Positions 46,545 to 57,257 of a stretch of 64,000 nucleotides of DNA are shown here, one piece after another. Position 1 is the first letter of the stretch; each line of letters begins with the position of its first letter. Source of the DNA: Edaphochlamys debaryana (taxonomy: Eukaryota; Chlorophyta; Chlorophyceae; Chlamydomonadales); NCBI GenBank assembly GCA_016858145.1, contig JAEHOE010000070.1, positions 434,001 through 498,000 on the forward strand, given 5' to 3'. The position numbers and the translations under genes are program-made. Below the pieces are notes generated by a model. It ran no database searches and was not told the origin of the DNA. It worked only from the letters and a program-made list of their open reading frames with translations.

Positions 46545-48783
46545 TGGCAGGTTGTGTGCACGCAGACAGCAGGCAGCCACGACCCATTAATACACGGTAG
46601 GTTGCTAAACGACTGCAAGGTCGTCCCCACAGCGCAAGCTCCTCGGCTAAGAGCTGTACCTCTCTGTACCGGTGTACCGTATGGCTGCTTGTTGTATAGC
46701 TTGCGGGACGGGTTGCGGCGCACGTGAGGGATCCGGTAGATCCCCCTAAGTTAATGAGTGTTGCCCGGTGTCGGCGCCAAATTTCTGTGTGTGTGCGTGC
46801 GTGCGTGTCTGTCTCTCTAAGCTCGATGGACCATAATCATCCCGTGAGGATTACCCCGTGTCGGTGTCCGTCACTGGTCCCAGGCACTTGGCTGGTAGCT
46901 CCGGGTACATAGCGCCGTACATAAACCGTGACGTTTGTTGTTGTTACACGGACAAGGGCATGCTTGCTTGATTGCCAGCCCTTGCCCGCAGCACCACAAT
47001 CGTGGTGGCTTCTTGCTTTAAGTCTAGTGGGACGCGGTTGATGCGCCTAGTGCTGTGAAGGATCGGGTGTGAAGGATCTGGCCTGATGCATGCTTGGGGA
47101 ATGGTGGCACGTGTGTGTGCTGACCCTGTGCCGTGTGCGACCCGTGACGTTGGACCATGGACAATGGTGTAACGAGCGGGAAGCACCTTACGGGACACGG
47201 AAGCACATGGCCGATGCGTCAGGACCCTGGCGACGCGGACTGCACTCGGCGCACGAGCCCTCGCGGGCTACACCCCATGCAGAGCAGCGGCAGACGTCAC
47301 CAGCTCACCGGCGGGCGGGGGGGCCAGTGCTGGGACCCAGGGCTTAGGTCTGAGATGCCCTAAGCGGCCCGCAAGCTACGTCCAGCCGGGTCAGGCAACG
47401 CCGTTTGTCTGCGCCCCTGCAGGAACCCACCTATCCAGCACCAGTCAGACCCTGTACCAGGGTAGCACTGACCCCACATGCGTTCCACAGGCGGTCACGG
47501 TCCAACCCTTCCGGATAGACGGAGCGGTCTGGGCTTGTGAGGCATTCGCTGCCCGGAGCTCCCGCACCGGCGCCTCCAGCAGTCCAGCTCCGGTCCAGGT
47601 TGGACCAAGGCATGCCATGGTATGATGCATTGCCGTTCAATAACAGTTTAAAACCTGACTAACCCCGCCGGCTCTTTCCTGCCATACCGCTGTGGTTCGA
47701 GAACACGACGTCGGGCTCTTCCTCTACTCCTGGCAGGCCAGCGCAGGTCGCCCGGGTCCTCCCATAGCACTGCCCCAGGGTGACGATGACCAGTGGAGGT
47801 GCGCTCAGTGTCTCCAGGAGGCCCTCCGGAGTGTCCCACCCCGCGCCCGGCCCTCGACGGTCGAGACACGCGATCCGGAATAGTGGTGTTGAGAAACACC
47901 GTGGAGCGAGGGCACGGAACCAGTGCCCCAGAGAGAGGACCCTGAGGCTTCGGAGGAGGGGAACCGGGAAAGTTAGCTTCCCTAGAGACAGCCGTCAAAC
48001 AGTTCCTTCCGCATCCCCAGAGTAGCGCGACACCACTCGTGCAGGAGGAGGACATGTGTTTCGCCCGAAAATCCCGAATGCCCTACAACCTGAGCACTGG
48101 CACCGACGGCTGGCCCTCAACCAGTGGAAATGGAGTGCTGGCTGAAGTGGACGCGACCGCCCTTACCCCCCCCTTTTGGGGCTGAGCCCACGCCGCGACC
48201 CGGAAGGCAGGGCCGGGTCGGTGAGGGTGGGCCGGGCAGCCGTCCGCATGCGACGTGCCTATTGCTCCGCTGCCCGCCGTGGGTCTAAGCTTCCGAGTCC
48301 GTGGGGGCACTGGCCGCGTGCGGTGCCGTGGCGGCACAGGCGGTCCTGTGGTTGCTAAGGCTAACAAGGACTAAGACGTGGACAGCGCGCCGGGGGAAGA
48401 AGCAAGGAAGCACCGGTGGGATCAATGCCCGGTTCGGCAAGAGAGGGGCGGGACTGTTACTGGTTGCAAGCTTAGACAGGCCGAGTCCTCTATGCGTATG
48501 CGCAGTGCTGAGCCGGAGGACGCGCTCGCCGAGAAAGCTGTCGGGGGCAGTACAGCGGCCGATTGCACACGGCTACCCACGCTTCGGCACATGGCGTTTT
48601 CATGATCACATCGCCTCCCTTCCTCCGTGAGTGCGCCCCGGTCTCGCCCTCCACATACCTGCCCCGAATCATCCATCACGAGAGCGCGAGGGCTGCCCAA
48701 ATCAGCAAATCCCCTCCTTACCATCGCGTATTGATCAACCTTCTTGTGACACTGCGTCGTGACCTGTGAGCGGCGCGGTGGAG
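46545..48783. other. Intergenic region, no gene supported
   Basis: 2.2 kb of mixed composition between two plus-strand genes. Some open frames on both strands around 47.6-48.4 kb, none recognisable. I see no repeat with internal copies. Confidence 0.4.
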
Positions 48784-51582
48784 ATGTCTGCTCGGCAAGC
48801 ATCCGGACTTGCGGCGGGCGTCGCTGCTGCTCTACGGTGTTGCGGCCCACAGTCTCAGGTAGAGGGGTGCTGCGTGGATGTTTGCGCGCGACGTGTCGCG
48901 GCGTGTCGCCATCCCAGCCATCCCCCGAGTCACCACGCCGTCCGCCGTCCTCCGCACGCCAAACCCCTCCCCGCTCCCTCTTACCCCCACTGCAGACGGC
49001 GGCCCATGCGTGGCTGCTGCGGCCCGCCGGGTCCCTGCTGAACGCCACGCCGTCCACCTCGACCCCAGTCGGCTCGGCCCCACCTGCAGCAGCGCTGGCC
49101 AACCCCGTGGGGGCGGTCAGGTGCGCCCGCCTCCATCAACGGGGCAAAACCTGGTGCCTCTCGAGTCCACCTCACTAGGGGCTCGATGGAAATTTCTAGC
49201 CACTCTGCCCGCTGCGCCTCACCTGAGGCCCTGGCCCGCGAGCGTCTCGCAGCTATGCTTGCCTCCCCCGGGCCCCATCTCCTACGGCTAGCTCAATCCC
49301 ACAAGTCCAGCTTTACTGGGTATGTCTAAGAGTATCTGAAGCCTTGATCGCCAGCCAATGCATGCTTGCCTAACGTAGTTATCCTCCTCCCTTACCCCTT
49401 CCCCACGCCTCATCAGGGGCATGGCGGGCGGCAACCCCATGGGGGGCTTCGACCCCTGGTCCTGGTTCGACTACCGCAAAACCATCTATCCAGGTGGGTT
49501 CTGAGTACGAGCTGAAGTTTAGTAAGCAGGAAAAGTTCATCCCTGCATAGATCAAGGTTGTATGCGGAGCTTGGGGCTTAAGTCGCTTGAAGCGTGTGCC
49601 CTGGTGGAGGGTGGCAGCAACCCTGCCGCTCCCTCGGCCCCCTTCCCGCCCCCATGCATGCAGACGTGTACGACGCCCAGGAGGGCCTACTGTGCCGTAC
49701 GTACAAGGCGCACGGCAGCGTGGCGGAGCGGTACGAGCCGCCGCAGCCCTTCACGGACTGGAACCTGCTGGCGGACCCCGAGCTGGAGCGAAAGACAAAG
49801 TACTGGAACAAGCGGTGGGTCGGCGGTGAGAGCCCGCCGTGCGCCAACTGGGCGCTTCTGACCCACATCCCAACCAACGCCACCCCTACCCCGCCCCGCC
49901 TCCCCCAACAGGCTCTACACGGCCTTTGTGCTGCACCGCTCCGTTTGGAAGTACAGCAAGTCGGCACTGCAGGTGGGGGAGGAGTCCGGGTGGGGAAGAT
50001 GAGGGCGAAGTGCAAGGGCGCTGCAGGTGGGGGTTGTGTTGGCGGGGTGTAAGGGCTCGGGTTCAGGGGTTCAGGGCAGCTTGGGAGGCGGGAGTCGTGG
50101 TTTACATCTTACTGAAGCGCGGAGTCAACGGTCACAAGCGCGCCCGGGGTAAGGGCGCAGGGACCGGAGGACCGGGAGGTCGGGGAGCGAGTGCGGCGGA
50201 GGGAGCTGCCTGTCGCGGGCCGGGCCCGCGCGTTGGAACGAGCGTCTTGCGCTTACCGGCCCGCCCCTCTTCCCCCGCGCTCACATCCACAGGCGAAGAT
50301 TGCCGATGCGTATCGCTCCGTCAACACAGCCCTCGCGACCGGGGACCTGAGCCTGGCGGAGCCGGTGAGGGGGGGCGGGGCAGGGGCAGGGGCAGGGGAA
50401 AGGCACACCAGAGCGCCGTGTGCTGGGCGCTCACTTTCCTAGCCGGCTCTCCACTCTACCCTTGCTATCCGTTGCCCCCCACCATCACCCCACCGACCCC
50501 GCCGCCCCTCCGCAGTTTGTCTCCGAGCAAATGCTTCAGCGCCTGGGCGGCGAGGTGGCGCGGCGGGGGCGCAACCGGGTAGAGTGGCGCCTGGTGGGGG
50601 ACGGCCCGGACGCGGCCAAGGGGGACGTGCAGCTGGTGCACGGGTGGGTGCAGCGGGGGGCGGGGGGCTGGGAGGGTGGGGGGCGGAGGGCGGATGGGGG
50701 GGTGGATGGGGGGGCGGGAGGCGTTGGGGTGTGGCTGGTTTGTGAGTTTGCTGAACCTGGGGGCGGCTGGGCTGAGTTGGCGGCAGCGGTAGGAGCTCTC
50801 CCCGGGCAGTTCGTCGGGCCACCTACAACGCGTGTTGCCTGCCAGTTCCGTGCCACTTCTCATCTCCACCCCCACCCACTCTACCTGCCACCCCCCCGCC
50901 CCCGCCCCCAGGTCCATCGTGCCCAACCCCATGAAGCAGGGGAAGCTGCACTTTGCGCAGTGGACCGCACGGATAGCGTCCAAGCAGGTGGGGTGGGGGA
51001 AGGGGGGGTGCGGGGTGGGGCGGGGGCGAGGCAAGGGGGCAAGATGAGTAGGGCAGAGGTGGGTGGCGAAACGCATGGGCATAAGAGGGGTGGGGTGCGA
51101 AGGGCGAAGGGCAAAGGGCGAGGGGGGGGTCCGTCCAAGCGGGCCGAGCTGCAGAGCTGTGTGGTGAAGGCAAGGGGCGGCGGGGCGGTCGGCGGTACGC
51201 TACTAGTTCAAAAGCTGGAGCACACACTTCCACATGCAAGCCTGAGTGCCTCACCAATACCGCATGGCTCTCAACCGCCTCCCTCAGGTGGTGGCGGTGT
51301 ACGACGCCCGCGGGAAGCTGCTGGCAGGTGAGGGAGCCCAAGGATGGACCGGCGGCGGCTGTGCCCCCTCCATCGCCCTCCCTGTCTCCCTGTCCCCCTG
51401 CCAGGCAACCCTCTGACCCCCAACCCCCCCCCCCCAACCCACCCACCCCAGGCGACCCCCACAAGGAGCTGGATGTGGTGGACTACTGGGTCTTCGAGCG
51501 GCCCATCCTCAAGGCCGCGATCGTGCCGCGGCCGGGGCCCATGGGCGCGGAGTGGAAGCTCATCGACCGCCTGCAGCTGTGA
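48784..51582 (+). CDS. MRPL45: Mitochondrial large-subunit ribosomal protein mL45 (Tim44/MBA1-like)
   Basis: Ten exons: 48784-48858, 48996-49120, 49417-49493, 49664-49814, 49912-49972, 50293-50364, 50516-50643, 50912-50987, 51288-51327 and 51452-51582; 311 residues with matching phases. The N-terminus (MSARQASGLAAGVAAALRCC) is an Ala/Arg presequence. The folded part has the Tim44-like domain shared by mL45 and yeast Mba1: ADAYRSVNTALATGDLSLAE, FVSEQMLQRLGGEV, VEWRLVGDG, FAQWTARIASKQVVAVYDA, LDVVDYWVFERPI and EWKLIDRLQL. mL45 and Mba1 place the mitochondrial ribosome at the inner membrane exit site. Family knowledge gives the role; the plant/algal branch is less studied. Tim44 itself is less likely because the coiled N-terminal half is absent. 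Confidence 0.85.
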
Positions 51583-52542
51583 GCGACCCATACCCCCCCC
51601 CCTACCCCACACACACACCCTTTCCCCCCCCACACACCCTACCTCCACACACCCTACCCCTCAGCCCGCTGGGGTGGTTTGTGGGGGGTAAGGGCGCATT
51701 GTCGGCCTGGGCTTGGCGCGCAGCGGAGCGGAGCGGGGGGACCTTGGGCGTGGGCGTGGGACCGTGCCGCTGAGCACACAGAGGAGCGGGCGGCCCGGCC
51801 TGACCCGGCCCAAGGACTGCTCATGCAGCTCTGAGCGCCCGGGGCGGACCGAGTCAGCGCTCAGGCCCCAGGCCCCAGCAGCGCAGACAGGTCCCGGGGT
51901 GGAGACCTGTCCGGACCGGACCAGACCGGACCGGATCGGACCAAACCGGACCGGACTGGACCAACCCCGGACCGGACCGGTCACGGGCTTCAGCGTGGAG
52001 CGTGGAGCGGAAATCGTGGAGTGCCGCACGCACGGAATGGGCCTGAGTGGCCTTGAGTGGGCCTGGAGCGTGGCGCAAGGGTGTTGTGGCGTGCGGACAG
52101 AGTGGGCCTGAGCGCAGGGCTGCGGTGTGGTGGTGGTGGATGTCGCTCTGGAGGGGGGGGCGGGAGAGCTGCGGCGGGGAGCTGGCGGACACCGGCTGAG
52201 GCCTGGGGGCGGGGGGTGGGGCCTGGCGGAGGCTGCTTGCCGCTGGGTGCTGGGTGCGGCGGAGCGATGTGCTGGTGGCTGGCAGGAGGCATGCAGGGGG
52301 CACAGCACGAACGCGGCAGGAGGGCAGGAGGCGGCGTTGCGCGGCCTGGTTGGGTACCAGGCCTGGGCCATCGAGTCGCCGTGCCATCATTTGTGCGCGG
52401 ACGGCTACTGCACACGTGAAAGCCTGGAAACACGCAGCCTCCTGCTACTGCTCGCACCGCCTCATGCCTTACACTAGAGAGTGACTACTAGCACCACCGA
52501 ATAGCATTACACTCGGCAGCCGCTGCGCTCCAGGTAGGGGCT
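51583..52542. other. Convergent spacer with GGACC array, no gene seen
   Basis: 960 bases between the tail-to-tail mL45 and p31comet-like genes, including a GGACC tandem array near 51.9 kb. Long open frames on both strands follow base composition. Confidence 0.45.
51909..51981. repeat. Tandem array of degenerate GGACC units
   Basis: About 14 imperfect pentamers (CGGACC, CAGACC, CGGATC, CAAACC and variants) in the presumed 3' flank of mL45. Confidence 0.8.
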
Positions 52543-55500
52543 TTACCGCGCTCCGCCGCGGCCCCGACCCCGGCCCCACGCGCCCCCGCCCCCGCCCCCG
52601 CCCCCGCCCCCGCCCCCGCCCCCGCCCCCGCCCGGCCTCTGCACACCCGTGCCTCCACCCGCCGCGCCCCACCCCGGCCCACCCGCCCCTCCGCCCCGCG
52701 CCCTCCCTCCCCCTCCTCCCCCGCCCCCACCATCTCCGCCCCCCTCGATCCCCTCTCCAACCCCTCCCCCGCCCCCTCCGCCCCCGCCCCCCAGCAGCAC
52801 CCACGCATCCAGCAGCCGCCCCACGCTCAGCCCCACCAGCGCCGCGAACGACCCCACCCGCGTGCCCCCGCTCAGGTCCAGCTTGAGCTCCAGCCGCCCG
52901 CGGATGGCGATGTGCGGCTGGGGAGGGCGGGGAGGGGAGGGGGCAAGGGGTGCTGAGAGGGCAAATGCGTGGGCCAAAGGCGCGCAGCATAGGTTACGGT
53001 ACGGTGGGAGGCAGCGGGTGCCACGTGTGCGGCACGCCAAAACGCCGACCTACCATGCGCCCGCCTACGCCTGCACCCCCCGCTCCTCGCCCCGTCGCCC
53101 GCGAGCACCGTCCACTGTGCTCCCCAGGGTGCCCCCCACCATTCTCCCCCCTTGCTCCCCCCATCCCCTCTCCGTGCCGGTACTCCCCCCACGCACCTGT
53201 GTCATGACCCGCACGAAGAAGAACTCGTGGCCCCCCGCGCAGCCGTGTGCGCACAGGTCCTCCTGGGGGGGGGGGGGGTGAGTGAGAGGGGCAATGTAGA
53301 GGAAGGAGTTGGGGCGGGGGGCGCAGCCGCGCAGGGGTGTGTGGAGGACGGGGGTGGGCGCAGGGGATGCGGTAGGCGGCGGCGTGACATCCCGCCACCA
53401 TCAGAGTCAGGCACTTCATCAGAGCATCAGCGAGGCCCCTGCGCGTCATACCCCACCTCCGCAGACCCCTGCAGCCCCCGGGCCCCACCTGGCAGCCGGG
53501 CCCAAGGCTCTCCGACACTCGGCCCTGGTACAGCCCTGCAGGGGACAAGCGGCGGGGGGACGTGCAGGCGCACACACGTTCAACCCCTGCGGCCCTCCCT
53601 CCCTCCCGTCAAAGTCCGATTTTACCCCCCACCCCACCCTTTCGGCTGCGGGTTGCGCTCAAAGGGGGCGGCCCTAGCGGAGCGTGTTAACCCGCGGGGG
53701 GCAGGCCCCCCCCACCTGTCGACCCCCCCCCCACACGCCGACGCACGCACGCACCCGGCGGCAGCACCTCCTCCCCGTGGCGTGCGTCCAGGTAGGTGAA
53801 GGCCTCGCCCAGCGCGAAAGCCACGCGCCGCCCCACCAGCTGGCCGGGGCTGATGAGCGGCTCGGAGCTGGAGGCGTGGGCTGGTGGGGGGGATGGGACA
53901 AGAAGGGGGGTGAGGAGGTGGAAGAGGCGCGTTCGCATGGGATTACTTACAGGTCTGCACATGCTGTCGCCGAAGCCATGTCGCATCTGTTGTATCATAC
54001 GGCCCACGCTGTGATATTACTGGTGAAGGGCGTGTAGGCGCATGTACGCGAGCGAAATATGCGCAGGCCCTCGCGACCGAACCGACGAGCTGCTCCCTCA
54101 CCTCGCTTCCTGGAGCTACGGCCCCACAGAACTGCTGCAACCGCGCTATCGCCGCAAGGCTGTGCCAAGTGCTGGGCACCCGCTTTCCCGCCCCGGCTTC
54201 AATCCCAACACCAGCAGACCGTGCCAGACCCCCGCGCCCGCCCACTCCCCTCCCCCCCCGCCCCCCCCTGCTCACCCTGGCTGAACGCCACCACCTGCGG
54301 AGCCAACCACGGCAGCACCGCCACCGCCGGCCTCGAGTCATCCGGCTCCAGATCCTCCCCCTCCCCCTCCAACTCCGCCTCCCCCTGCTCCTCCCCATCC
54401 TGTCCGTCCGCGCCGTCCGGTCCGTCCGGTCCGCCGCCGTACGCGCCAACAGTGTCGTACATCCCATCTCCGCCCGCTTCGGCTTCGTCGGCCTCGTCCG
54501 GCGGCGACCCCAGGACCAAGACCTGAGGGGCGGGGGGGTGGCGGGGTGGGGGGGTAAGGGGGGTAGGGGCAGGGTGGGGGGGCCTCACGTGAGGCCCACA
54601 CGGTTACGGTCACCGCCTCCCCTTTTCCCCCCCTCCTGCGTAGCAGAGCTGCAGAGGCAGAGCGCTGTCCAGGCGGGACACGGTGCGGTGTCCGTCAGCC
54701 CATGTGGAGATCAGGATCTATAGGTACGGCAGCCCTCTCCGCCGCAGCCTGGCGTGCGGGTCCTTCGTACTGGTACCCCCCGCCCCCTCACCTGCTGACG
54801 CGGACCCGCGCTGTACACCGCATCCAGGCCCTCCGGATCCATCATCCGTACGGACGACCGCCGCCGCCGCCGCGCCGCAGCCCGGGATGCGCCGCCGCCG
54901 CCGCCGCCGGCCCGCCCCGCCAACGCCGCCGCCGCCGCGGCTGTGGCGGACGCGGGGTAGAGCAGGAGCTGCCTCGGCCCCGCGTCCCTTCGGGGGGCCT
55001 GGCCCGGCCCCGCCTCTTCCGCTTGCGGTCCAGGCCGTAGCGGTTGGGCCGACGGTTGGCCCGGCGGTTGGCCTGGCGGTTGGCCGGCAGGCGGTTGGCC
55101 CGGCGGTTGGTGCTGGTCCTGCATGCGAAAGAGCTGCTGCAGGACTTGCTGCAGCAGCGCCGGCTGGACCTGCAGATCGGGCGGTTGAGGCGGTTGAGGC
55201 AGTTGAGGCAGTTGAGGCGGTTGTAGCGGTTGTGGTGGCGGCGCTTGCTGGGCAGCGGCGGCGGCAGCCTTGGCTGCTGCGAGGCCCGCCGCCGCGGCCT
55301 TGGCCGCCGCGACGGCGGACGTCACGTCGGCGGTTGACGGCAGCGGCGCCGTCAGAGCGTGCGGCAGCTGCAGGAACGGCGGCGGAACTTGCGCTGACGG
55401 CCCTGCTGCCGCCTCCGCCACCGGCGCCGTCAGGCCTGTCGCTGGCGGTGGCGGCTCCAGCTCTCGCCCGCTGAGTGCATCTGCACATGCAGATCCGTCC

Positions 55501-56899
55501 CAAGCGGTATCGAAGCCGTCGGCAATGCCCTCATCCTCGGCGGCGGCGGTGCCGGCGGCGGCGGTGCCGCCGGTGGCGGCGGCGGCGGCGGCGGCCCGCA
55601 CCGCGTCAGGTATCCCCAGCTCCAGCGGGGGACCTGCCGCCAAGGCGGCTGCTGCTGCCGCCAGCAGCGCTTCTGGACCGCTGCTGCTGCCACCGCCACC
55701 GCCGCCACTGCTGCTGCCGCCGCCAGCACTGCCACCGCCGCCGCCAGCGGCCCAGGTGCCCAGCAGGGTGGCGACGTCGACGGCATCCAGCAACGGCGGC
55801 AGCTGCCACCAGGGCGGCGGTGGTGCCGCCGCGTCGGAGCCCCCACCCCCACCCCCTTCGCCGCCACCGCCGCCGCCCGGGGCCACCTGCACCCGTGGGC
55901 CATACTTCTGCGTTAGCGCTTTGCCAACATGCCAACAGTGGACCCCCAGTGGACCCCCCCAGTGGACCCCCCCAGTGGACCCCCGGTGGACCCCCAGTGG
56001 ACCCGACGCCTGGTGGCAGGTCTGCGCCCTTCCCCCCCCGCCCCCCACCTGCAGCTGCTGCGCCGGCGCCAGGGGCCGCAGCCCCTCCAGTCGGTCCAGG
56101 AGCTCGCGCTTGCGGTTGCGGTGGAAGCCCAGGCCGTGGACCTGGGGGGGTGGGGGGGGGAAAGGGGAGGGAGGGGGCAAGTGGGGGCGAGAGGGGCCGG
56201 ATTCCTAGCCATCCCGAGGCCTGCGGTACCCACACCTTCCCACACACCCCGTTGCCCGGGCCCCTGCTCTCTCCCGAACCTCCCCGCCCGTTTTCCCCCC
56301 CCACCTCCAGCAGGGCCTTGAGGTCGCCCATGCGATAGTACGCCTCCTCCAGGGGGGACACCTGGGGGGGAGGGGGGAAACGTTAGGGGGGGCAGAGGGG
56401 GTTGGGGAGCGCGGGCATGCCCAGGAGGGCTGGGTGGCGGAGGCAGTGCGTCTCACCATCCCCAGCCCCACACCCCACACCACCTGCCCCTTCCCCCTGC
56501 GCCCCAGGCCCGCTCCCCCCTCGCTGCAGCCCCGACCTGCTGCACCGCGCCCCGGCCCTTGGTCAGGGCCGTGAAGAGCACCAGGTAGGCCTCCAGCGAC
56601 AGACCGCTCACGCAGCAGCGAGAGCCGATGCCGGCAGCCGTAGCAGCGGCTGTTGCGGTGGCTGTTGCTGCAGCTGTTGTTGGAGCAGCAGCAGCAGCAG
56701 CGGGGAGGGAAGCGGCCGCGCCGGGCGCTTGCGACCCTGGCGCGGCATCCTGGGTCGTCGCTCGTGGCTGCGTCCCCTGCTGCGAGGCCTGCTGCAGTTG
56801 CGAAAGCTGCTGCTGTTGTTGCTGCTGAGAGGGCCGGCCAAAGCCGCTGCTGCCAGAAGCAGCTGCGCTGGGCGCGGGAGCGGTTCCCGGCGCCTGCAG

Positions 56900-56931
<32 letters not shown>

Positions 56932-57052
56932 TGGCGCGCTTGGGCTGAGGCAGGAAGAAGGCCTGGTCGATGCGCAGCTGCTTCTCGCGGGGGCCGCCCG
57001 CAGCGCCGCGGCCCTGCGCCGAGGAGAGCAGCGTGGGCCGCGCCGGGTTCAT
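52543..57052 (-). CDS. p31comet (MAD2L1BP)-like protein with large low-complexity insertion
   Basis: Exons: 57052-56537, 56361-56305, 56141-56049, 55886-54792, one from 54717, 54522-54276, 53880-53755, 53535-53489, 53262-53197, 52917-52543. Phases agree except that the 3' end of the 54717 exon (near 54.64 kb) lacks a clear GT donor. Poly-Gln/Ala fills residues 40-130, and a 365-codon exon is Gly/Ala/Pro/Gln-rich. Ordered blocks remain: SGLSLEAYLVLFTALTKG and AVQQVSPLEEAYYRM; NRKRELLDRLEGL; VLVLGSPPDEADE; VGRRVAFALGEAF; then LCAHGCAGGHEFFFVRV and IAIRGRLELKLDLSGG. Their order and pattern resemble p31comet as I recall it (QQ-P helix, RK-rich helix, VLILxG strand, C-terminal 'RG-K-L-T-V-L' strand). 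It is divergent from PCH2/TRIP13, whose HORMA adaptor p31comet is. Homology is by eye only. The C-terminus is poly-Gly. Confidence 0.45.
52581..52633. repeat. (CCCCCG)n hexamer array in coding tail
   Basis: About nine hexamers, read on the minus strand as Gly codons in the last exon of the p31comet-like gene. Length probably varies between strains. Confidence 0.85.
55937..56006. repeat. Intronic minisatellite, unit (A)GTGGACCCCC
   Basis: Six or seven copies of an 11-14-base unit within the intron between exons 56141-56049 and 55886-54792. Confidence 0.8.
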
Positions 57053-57257
57053 GGCATGGCAACTGAAGCCGGTCAGTCGCTAGCTACGGTCGCATCATGG
57101 GCGCGAACGAGGTAGGCAAGGCGCGCGGAGAGCGGGCGGCGGGCCCGCGAGCCATCGTGGTTTTGGCGGGAACGATCTGCCTGTGCTCAGACCCCGCAAC
57201 TTGCTCCCTGCCTTCACGCCGCCGCCCGGCTGCTTTCGGCATAACTTACCTTCCACC
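57053..57257. promoter_or_regulatory. Shared divergent promoter of p31comet-like and PCH2 genes
   Basis: Only 205 bases separate the two start codons, so both 5' leaders and the core promoters lie here. No TATA box is evident. Co-regulation of the two genes is inferred from the arrangement. Confidence 0.55.

Noticed and set aside
54718..55503. Second long minus-strand frame and plus-strand frames in 54.7-56.3 kb
   Set aside because: All overlap the low-complexity exon of the p31comet-like gene; only one frame joins in phase with conserved blocks on both sides.
56881..57028. Canonical PIP box in the N-terminus of the p31comet-like protein (QLRIDQAFF)
   Set aside because: The two aromatics are one position too far from the Gln for a standard QxxIxxFF motif.
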